A stretch of 64,000 nt of DNA from positions 124,001 to 188,000 of the forward strand of contig NZ_QEOL01000004.1 of assembly GCF_003096715.1 (NCBI RefSeq). Reading direction: 5' to 3'. Position numbers and translations under genes: made by a program. How positions within the stretch are numbered: the first letter of the stretch is position 1; every line of letters starts with the position of its first letter. The DNA is from Paraburkholderia silvatlantica (lineage in GTDB: Bacteria; Pseudomonadota; Gammaproteobacteria; Burkholderiales; Burkholderiaceae). A model generated the notes under the pieces. It did not search any database. It saw only the letters and a program-made list of their open reading frames with translations, and was not told the origin of the DNA. Positions 58,239-64,000 of this stretch are shown piece after piece.

Positions 58239-59027
58239 TTACTCGAGGCCGGCCATGCCGCCAACCACGGCGTTGAAGCCCGAGTCGACGTGCATGATCT
58301 CGGCGGTCACGCCGGCCGCCAGATCGGAGAGCAGGAACGCGGCGGAGTTGCCGACCTGCTCGATGGTCACGTTACGCTGCAGCGGGGCGTTCTGCTCGAC
58401 GAAATCGAGAATCTTGCCAAAGCCCTTGATGCCGCTCGCCGCGAGCGTCTTGATCGGGCCGGCGGAGATGCCGTTCACGCGCACGCCTTGCGCACCGAGC
58501 GCCACCGCGAGATAACGCACGCTCGCTTCGAGTGCGGCTTTCGCGACGCCCATGGTGTTGTAGTTCGGAATGGCGCGCTCTGCGCCGAGATAGGTAAGCG
58601 TCAGCAGCGAGGCGTTCTGGGCGAGCATCGGCTTGGCAGCCTTGGCGAGCGCCGGGAAGCTGTATGCAGAAATATCGTGCGCAATGCGGAAGTTTTCGCG
58701 GGTCATGCCATCGAGGAAGTCGCCCGCGATCGCTTCGCGCGGCGCGAAGCCGATCGAGTGGACGAGGCCGTCGAGCGTGTCCCAGTGCTGCTTGAGGTCC
58801 GTGAAGAGCGCTTCGATTTGCGCGTCGTCGGCCACGTCGCAGGGGAACACGAGGTTGCTGCCGAATTCCTGTGCAAACTCGGTGATACGGTCCTTGAAGC
58901 GGTCGCCGACGTACGTGAACGCCAGTTCCGCGCCTTCGCGCTTGCATGCCTGCGCGATGCCGTACGCGATCGAACGGTTCGACAGCAGGCCGGTCAACAG
59001 GATGCGTTTGCCAGCGAGGAAGCCCAT
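58239..59027 (-). CDS. fabI: Enoyl-[acyl-carrier-protein] reductase (NADH), FabI
   Basis: 262 residues. Short-chain dehydrogenase fold with [13 protein letters not shown] as the nucleotide loop and active-site Y146, Y156 and K163 ([24 protein letters not shown]), the same numbering as E. coli FabI. It does the last step of each fatty acid elongation cycle and is the triclosan target. Start [26 protein letters not shown] upstream on the coding strand is an excellent ribosome site. Confidence 0.97.
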   Translation of the reverse strand: MGFLAGKRILLTGLLSNRSIAYGIAQACKREGAELAFTYVGDRFKDRITEFAQEFGSNLVFPCDVADDAQIEALFTDLKQHWDTLDGLVHSIGFAPREAIAGDFLDGMTRENFRIAHDISAYSFPALAKAAKPMLAQNASLLTLTYLGAERAIPNYNTMGVAKAALEASVRYLAVALGAQGVRVNGISAGPIKTLAASGIKGFGKILDFVEQNAPLQRNVTIEQVGNSAAFLLSDLAAGVTAEIMHVDSGFNAVVGGMAGLE

Positions 59028-59087
59028 GAATTCTCCTAAATCAGGTCAATGCGCCAGCGCCTGTGGGGCGGCGCCGCGTGGTTTGGG

Positions 59088-59093
59088 TAGAAT
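59088..59093 (+). promoter_or_regulatory. Candidate -10 (TAGAAT) for the yej operon
   Basis: GGGTAGAATTCTCTC, 42 bases before the ATG of yejA. An inverted repeat CTGAC-AA-GTCAG (59104-59115) lies just after the expected start point. No -35 consensus. Confidence 0.35.
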
Positions 59094-59134
59094 TCTCTCA
59101 CAACTGACAAGTCAGCCTGGACAAATACCGATCT

Positions 59135-61069
59135 ATGACGACAGGAACGCGAGGCAGGACGGCGCTCGGCGCGCTTGGGGCAACCGTTCCTGCGGCTCGG
59201 CTCGCACTTGCCAAAAGGCTGGCGGCGATGTGCCTGACGCTCGCATTCGGACTGCTGGCCATGCCGTCCGCCCATGCGGTTTCCGCCATCGCGCAGTACG
59301 GCGAGCCCAAATATCCGCCGGGATTCGCGCACTTCGACTACGTGAATCCGGATGCGCCCAAGGGCGGCACGCTCGTCCTCGCCAATCCCGACCGCCTCAC
59401 GAGCTTTGACAAGTTCAACCCGTTCACGCTGCGCGGCAACGCGGCCCCGGGGCTCGGCATGCTGTTCGAGAGCCTCACGACGGGGAGTCTCGACGAAGTG
59501 GCCTCGGCCTACGGTTTGCTCGCCGACGACATCCGCATCGCGCCCGACGCGCTTTCGGTGACGTTCCATATCAACCCGAAGGCGCGCTTCTCGAACGGCG
59601 ACCCGGTGACGGCCGAAGACGTGAAGTTTTCGCTCGATACCCTGAAGAGCCGCCAGGCCGCGCCCTCCATGCAGGCGTATTTCAGCGAGATCACGCGCGC
59701 GGTGGTGGTCGATTCCGCGACGATCCGCTTCGATTTCCGCAGCAAGAACCGCGAACTGCCGCTCATCGCGGGCGGCATGCCGGTGTTCTCGCACAAGTGG
59801 GGCTTGCGCCCGGACGGCAGCCGCATCGCCTTCGATCAGCTCGCGTTCGAGCAGCCGATCGGCAGCGGTCCGTATGTGATCGACCGCTACTCGAACGGCC
59901 GCACGATCACCTACAAACTCGACCCCAACTACTGGGGCCGCGACCTGCCGGTGCGCGTGGGCACCAACAACTTCGAGCGCATCACCTACAAGCTCTATTC
60001 GGATGACGTGGCGCGCCTGGAAGCCTTCAAGGCGGGCGAGTACGACGCGCTCGTCGAATATGTCGCGCGCAACTGGGTGCGGCGCGACGTCGGCAAGCGC
60101 TTCGACAGCGGCGAGCTCGTCAAGCGCGAGTTCCCGCAGCACAACGGCACCGGCATGCAGGGCTTCGTCATGAATCTGCGCAAGCCGGTGTTCCAGGACG
60201 TGCGCGTGCGCCGCGCCCTCGACCTTGCGCTCGACTTCCAGTGGCTCAACCGCATGCTGTTCTATAGTCAGTACCGCCGCATCGACAGCTGGTTCGCGAA
60301 CACGCAGCTGCAGGCAAAGGGGCTGCCGTCGCCTGGGGAGCTTGCCTTGCTCGAGCCATGGCGCAAGTCGCTCGATCCGGCCGTGTTTGGGCCGCCGCCC
60401 TTGCAGCCCGATACGACCCCGCCGGGATCGCTGCGCGCGAATCTGCTGAAGGCGCGCGCGCTGCTCGCCGACGCCGGCTGGACCTATCGCGACGGCGCGC
60501 TGCGCAACGCGAAGGGCGAGCCGTTCACGTTCGAGGTGCTCGACGACACGAGCGCTTCGGCGCAGTGGGCGCCGATCATGGCGCAGTACACGCAGGCGCT
60601 CAGGCGGCTCGGCATCCAGGTGAACTATCGCTCGGTCGATTTCGCGCTTTACCAGAAGCGGCTTGACGCCTTCGACTACGACATGACGACCATCAAGTTC
60701 CCCGACGTCCAGGTGCCGGGCGCGGAACAGGTCGACCGCTTCGGCAGCAAGGCCGCCGACGAGCCGGGCTCGGGCAACCTGCTCGGCCTGAAGTCGCCGG
60801 CTGTCGATGCGATCCTCAAGGCGCTCACGCAGGCGCAGACGCTCCAGCAGCTGCTCGACGCCACCCATGCGCTCGACCGGGTGCTGATGCACGGCTACTA
60901 TGTGGTGCCGCAGTGGTACAGCGCGACGCACCGCGTGGCGTTCAGGAACACGCTGGCCTATCCGGCGAAGCTGCCGCTGTACTATGGTGCGAACGACTGG
61001 ATCATCTCGACGTGGTGGCTGAAGTCACAACCCCAGCCGCAGCCCGGGCCACAGGCGGCGGGTCATTAA
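59135..61069 (+). CDS. yejA: Peptide ABC transporter substrate-binding protein (YejA-type)
   Basis: 644 residues. A long basic N-terminus, then a signal segment ending MPSAHA (about 48). SBP family 5 body: YPPGFAHFDYVNPDAPKGG, NPFTLRG, then the conserved FNPKARFSNGDPVTAEDVKFS type region and GTGMQGFVMNLRKPVFQDVRVRRAL. The YejABEF system imports oligopeptides, including microcin C in E. coli. ATG at 59135 is used; M32 (59228) is an alternative that would give a shorter signal. Confidence 0.93.
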   Translation: MTTGTRGRTALGALGATVPAARLALAKRLAAMCLTLAFGLLAMPSAHAVSAIAQYGEPKYPPGFAHFDYVNPDAPKGGTLVLANPDRLTSFDKFNPFTLRGNAAPGLGMLFESLTTGSLDEVASAYGLLADDIRIAPDALSVTFHINPKARFSNGDPVTAEDVKFSLDTLKSRQAAPSMQAYFSEITRAVVVDSATIRFDFRSKNRELPLIAGGMPVFSHKWGLRPDGSRIAFDQLAFEQPIGSGPYVIDRYSNGRTITYKLDPNYWGRDLPVRVGTNNFERITYKLYSDDVARLEAFKAGEYDALVEYVARNWVRRDVGKRFDSGELVKREFPQHNGTGMQGFVMNLRKPVFQDVRVRRALDLALDFQWLNRMLFYSQYRRIDSWFANTQLQAKGLPSPGELALLEPWRKSLDPAVFGPPPLQPDTTPPGSLRANLLKARALLADAGWTYRDGALRNAKGEPFTFEVLDDTSASAQWAPIMAQYTQALRRLGIQVNYRSVDFALYQKRLDAFDYDMTTIKFPDVQVPGAEQVDRFGSKAADEPGSGNLLGLKSPAVDAILKALTQAQTLQQLLDATHALDRVLMHGYYVVPQWYSATHRVAFRNTLAYPAKLPLYYGANDWIISTWWLKSQPQPQPGPQAAGH

Positions 61070-61096
61070 CAACGGACACGACGGAAGCAACGAATC

Positions 61097-62134
61097 ATGT
61101 GGAGCTACATCGTCAAACGCCTGCTGCTGATGATCCCGACGCTGCTCGGCGTGCTCACGCTGACTTTCGGCGTGATCCAGTTCGTGCCGGGCGGCCCCGT
61201 CGAACAGGCGGTGCGCGAATTGCGACGGGGCGCGGAACAGGGGATGCCGTTCGGCATGCGCGCACATTCGGGCGTGGACGCGCAGCAGATCGCACAGCTC
61301 AAGCAGCTTTACGGTTTCGACAAGCCGCCGCTGCAACGCTATTTCCTGATGCTCGGGCGCTTTGCGCGCTTCGATCTCGGACAGAGCTATTTCCACCACC
61401 AGAGCGTGTGGTCGCTGATTATTTCCAAGCTGCCGGTTTCGATCAGCATTGGCCTGTGGACGTTCTTTCTCACCTATCTGATATCGGTGCCGTTGGGCAT
61501 CGCGAAGGCGGTGCGCAACGGCTCGCGGTTCGACCTCGTGACGAGCCTCGTCGTGCTCGTCGGTTACGCGATTCCGGGCTTCGTGCTGGGCGTGCTGCTG
61601 CTCGTGCTGTTCGGCGGCGGCTCGTTTCTGCAGCTCTTTCCGCTGCGCAATCTCACGTCTGACAACTGGGACACGCTCTCGCTCGGCGGCAAGATTCTCG
61701 ACTATCTCTGGCACATCACGCTGCCCGTGACGGCGTCGGTCGTGGGCAGTTTCGCGGTCACGACCATGCTGACCAAGAACGCCTTTCTCGAAGAGATCCG
61801 CCGCCAATACGTGCTGACTGCGCGCGCGAAAGGGCTCTCGGAGCGCACCGTGCTCTGGAAGCATGTTTTTCGCAACGCGCTGCTGCCGCTCGTGGTGGGG
61901 TTCCCGGCGGCGTTCATCGGCGCGTTCTTCACCGGCAGCCTGCTGATCGAAACACTTTTTTCGCTCGACGGGCTGGGCCTGCTTTCGTATGAATCCGTCG
62001 TGCGGCGCGACTATCCGGTCGTGCTCGGCACGCTGTATCTCTTCACGCTGATCGGACTGCTAACCAAGCTGATTTCCGATTTGTGCTACGTGTGGGTCGA
62101 TCCCCGCATCCAATTCGAACAACTGGAGCGCTGA
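61097..62134 (+). CDS. yejB: Peptide ABC transporter permease YejB
   Basis: 345 residues, about six membrane helices. MWSYIVKRLLLMIPTLLGVLTLTFGVIQFVPGGP is the start of DppB-type permeases. The EAA loop that touches the ATPase is AKGLSERTVLWKHVFRNALLPL. The extra segment of about 25 residues after the first helix (EQAVRELRRGAEQGMPFGM) is a YejB feature. It lies 27 bases after yejA. Confidence 0.96.
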   Translation: MWSYIVKRLLLMIPTLLGVLTLTFGVIQFVPGGPVEQAVRELRRGAEQGMPFGMRAHSGVDAQQIAQLKQLYGFDKPPLQRYFLMLGRFARFDLGQSYFHHQSVWSLIISKLPVSISIGLWTFFLTYLISVPLGIAKAVRNGSRFDLVTSLVVLVGYAIPGFVLGVLLLVLFGGGSFLQLFPLRNLTSDNWDTLSLGGKILDYLWHITLPVTASVVGSFAVTTMLTKNAFLEEIRRQYVLTARAKGLSERTVLWKHVFRNALLPLVVGFPAAFIGAFFTGSLLIETLFSLDGLGLLSYESVVRRDYPVVLGTLYLFTLIGLLTKLISDLCYVWVDPRIQFEQLER

Positions 62135-62135
62135 G

Positions 62136-63242
62136 TTGAACCGAGTCCGCGTTGGCGCCGAGCCCGAACTGCGTACCGGGAGCGTGCGCGCCTTCAAGTC
62201 GCCCACGCCCGCCCGCCGCGTATGGCTGCGCTTCAAGCAGCAGCGTCTTGGCTACTGGAGCCTGATCGTGTTTCTCGTCGCGTTCGCGGCGAGTCTCGCG
62301 GGTCCGCTCTGGTGCAACGACAAGCCGCTCGTCGTGCGCTACGACGGGCACCTGTACTTCCCGTTGTTCAAGGACTATCCGGAAACCGCGTTCGGCGGCG
62401 ATTTCCCGACGCCCGCCGACTACCTCGATCCGTATATCCGCCACCGCTTCGACGCGCCGGGCAACTTCGCAATCTATCCGCCGAACCCGTACTACTACGA
62501 CACGCTCAACTACTTCGCGAAAGTCCCGAACCCCGCGCCGCCGTCGCGCCAGAACTGGCTCGGCACCGACGAGAGCGGCCGTGACCTGTTCGCGCGCCTG
62601 CTCTACGGCTTTCGCGTGTCGGTGGAGTTCGCGCTCGTGCTGACCGCCATCGGCACGCTGCTCGGCGTGCTGGCGGGTGCGGTGCAGGGGTACTTCGGCG
62701 GCAAGGTCGATATCGTCGGGCAGCGTCTCATCGAGATCTGGAGCTCGCTGCCGGAGCTTTACCTGCTGATTATTTTCGCGGCGATCTTCGAGCCGGGCTT
62801 CGTGTTGCTGATCGTGCTGCTTTCGCTGTTCGGCTGGATCGGACTGTCCGACTACGTGCGCGCCGAATTCCTGCGCAACCGCAATCAGGACTACGTGCTC
62901 GCCGCGCGCGCGATGGGCCTTTCGAACTGGCAGATCATCTGGCATCACGTGCTGCCCAATAGCCTCACGCCCGTCATTACGTTCCTGCCGTTTCGCATGA
63001 GCGGCGCGATACTCGCACTGACGAGTCTCGACTTCCTGGGACTTGGCGTGCCTGCACCCACGCCGAGCCTCGGCGAGCTGCTCGCGCAGGGCAAGCGCAA
63101 TCTCGACGCATGGTGGATCGCGTTCTCGACCTTCGGCGTGCTGGTGGCGACGCTGCTGCTGCTCACCTTCATCGGCGACGCGCTGCGCAACGCGCTCGAC
63201 ACACGCATTTCCGACGCCATGAAGGCCGGAGGCAACCAGTGA
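62136..63242 (+). CDS. yejE: Peptide ABC transporter permease YejE
   Basis: 368 residues from a TTG start one base after the yejB stop. GGAG (62125-62128) seven bases upstream fits that TTG well. The DppC-type order is present: an N-terminal helix, a large periplasmic loop (YFPLFKDYPETAFGGDFPTP and on), LGTDESGRDLFARLLYG, and the EAA loop ARAMGLSNWQIIWHHVLPNSL. The large first loop is typical of YejE. Confidence 0.96.
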   Translation: MNRVRVGAEPELRTGSVRAFKSPTPARRVWLRFKQQRLGYWSLIVFLVAFAASLAGPLWCNDKPLVVRYDGHLYFPLFKDYPETAFGGDFPTPADYLDPYIRHRFDAPGNFAIYPPNPYYYDTLNYFAKVPNPAPPSRQNWLGTDESGRDLFARLLYGFRVSVEFALVLTAIGTLLGVLAGAVQGYFGGKVDIVGQRLIEIWSSLPELYLLIIFAAIFEPGFVLLIVLLSLFGWIGLSDYVRAEFLRNRNQDYVLAARAMGLSNWQIIWHHVLPNSLTPVITFLPFRMSGAILALTSLDFLGLGVPAPTPSLGELLAQGKRNLDAWWIAFSTFGVLVATLLLLTFIGDALRNALDTRISDAMKAGGNQ

Positions 63243-64000
63243 GCGGCGTGCCTCAGGACATCGCCACGCCGCTCCTCTCGATCGAGCATTTGAGCGTGCG
63301 TTTTGACGAGACGCTCGCCGTCGACGACGTGACGCTCGCGATCGGGCGCGGCGAGCGCGTGGCGCTCGTCGGCGAGTCGGGTTCGGGCAAGACCGTCACC
63401 GCGCTCGCGGTTCTGCGCCTCTTGCAGGACGCGCAGATCAGCGGAACGATCCGCTTCGACGGCGACGATCTGCTCGCCAAAAGCGAGCGCGCGATGCGCG
63501 GCCTGCGCGGCAGCGACGTCGCGATGATCTTCCAGGAGCCGATGACGGCGCTCAATCCGCTCTACACGATCGGCGAGCAGATCGCGGAGACCATCGTGCT
63601 GCATGACGGCGTGTCGAAGAGAGCGGCCTATGAGCAGGCGGTGGGGTTGCTCGAACGCACGGGCATTGCCGAAGCGCGGCGGCGCGTGTCGAGTTATCCG
63701 CATCAGCTCTCGGGCGGCCAGCGCCAGCGCGTGATGATCGCGATGGCGCTCGCGTGCCGTCCGCGCCTGCTGCTCGCCGACGAGCCGACCACGGCGCTCG
63801 ACGTGACGATTCGCGGCCAGATCGTCGATCTGCTGCTCGAATTGCAGCGCGAGGAGGCGGCGCGCCATCCTGGCGCAGGCATGTCGGTGCTGCTCATCAC
63901 GCACGACCTGAATCTCGTGCGCCGCTTCGCGCAGCGCGTGGCCGTGATGGAGAAGGGCAGGCTCGTGGAGTCAGGCAGCGTCGAGCAGATCTTCGAGGCG
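63239..64000 (+). CDS. yejF: Peptide ABC transporter ATPase YejF, 3' end outside window
   Basis: 254 residues visible, open at the window end. GTG start overlaps the yejE stop by four bases (GTGA), so translation is coupled. Walker [10 protein letters not shown]-loop [10 protein letters not shown], signature LSGGQRQR, Walker [13 protein letters not shown] and the switch His in ITHDLN are all present. YejF usually has two fused ATPase halves of about 530 residues; only the first half is visible here. Confidence 0.93.
   Translation, partial: MSGVPQDIATPLLSIEHLSVRFDETLAVDDVTLAIGRGERVALVGESGSGKTVTALAVLRLLQDAQISGTIRFDGDDLLAKSERAMRGLRGSDVAMIFQEPMTALNPLYTIGEQIAETIVLHDGVSKRAAYEQAVGLLERTGIAEARRRVSSYPHQLSGGQRQRVMIAMALACRPRLLLADEPTTALDVTIRGQIVDLLLELQREEAARHPGAGMSVLLITHDLNLVRRFAQRVAVMEKGRLVESGSVEQIFEA

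Overview
This GC-rich window reads as core chromosome from a beta-proteobacterium of the Burkholderiaceae, most likely the Paraburkholderia/Caballeronia/Burkholderia group. The reasons are gene order and protein type: trpS next to an M50 protease and yciO; rlmN-rodZ-ispG-hisS-yfgM-bamB-der-hfq-hflX-hflK-hflC-hisZ-purA as one long block; a trpS with an insertion; and short Ala/Pro-rich exported proteins. Coding density is very high and codon use is uniformly GC-ending. I see no insertion sequence, integrase, phage gene, CRISPR array or rRNA.

Layout. 1-8087 (+): a partial alpha/beta hydrolase, a PHP-family nuclease/phosphatase, yciO, a site-2 protease, trpS, a methyltransferase, dapA, bamC and an MBL-fold hydrolase. 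They end at a two-way terminator shared with a Bax-inhibitor-1 family gene (-). 9211-26606 (+): ndk, rlmN, then the rodZ-to-purA block, which covers envelope shape, isoprenoids, tRNA charging, outer-membrane assembly, ribosome GTPases, Hfq and the HflKC quality-control complex, followed by a phosphoribosyltransferase. 26869-32733: kup (+) convergent with tex (-); divergent from tex is a repetitive Gln-rich exported protein and a YdcH-type protein. 32810-39000: a DinG/YoaA-type helicase, a tiny Ala-rich lipoprotein, the L16 hydroxylase gene roxA divergent from slyD, and an exported phosphoesterase-like protein with an unusual tail. 39036-44071 (-): mutS, lplT and suhB. 44550-49364: trmJ and cysE (+), then lpxH, two cyclophilins and a TPR protein (-). 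49640-56306 (+): cysS, an AlkA-type glycosylase, accA, tilS and lysC. 56439-58089: tRNA-Ser(GCU) with its own promoter and terminator, then two small exported proteins. 58239-64000: fabI (-) and the yejABEF peptide ABC transporter (+), cut by the window edge.

How it works together. Several parts serve the envelope: BamB, BamC, LpxH, RodZ, FabI, AccA, LplT, SuhB and the cyclophilins. Others serve translation and RNA: TrpS, HisS, CysS, TilS, TrmJ, RlmN, RoxA, Der, HflX, Hfq and Tex. DapA and LysC both feed the lysine/diaminopimelate route from different loci.

Novelty. I did not find a clearly new multi-gene system. The points most worth checking are small: three tandem palindromes before lysC, a phosphoesterase-like exported protein that has lost metal-site motifs and carries a G-x-N repeat tail, the repetitive Gln-rich exported protein beside tex, a GC-rich hairpin abutting the TTG start of hflX, and a perfect palindromic operator candidate after the tRNA.
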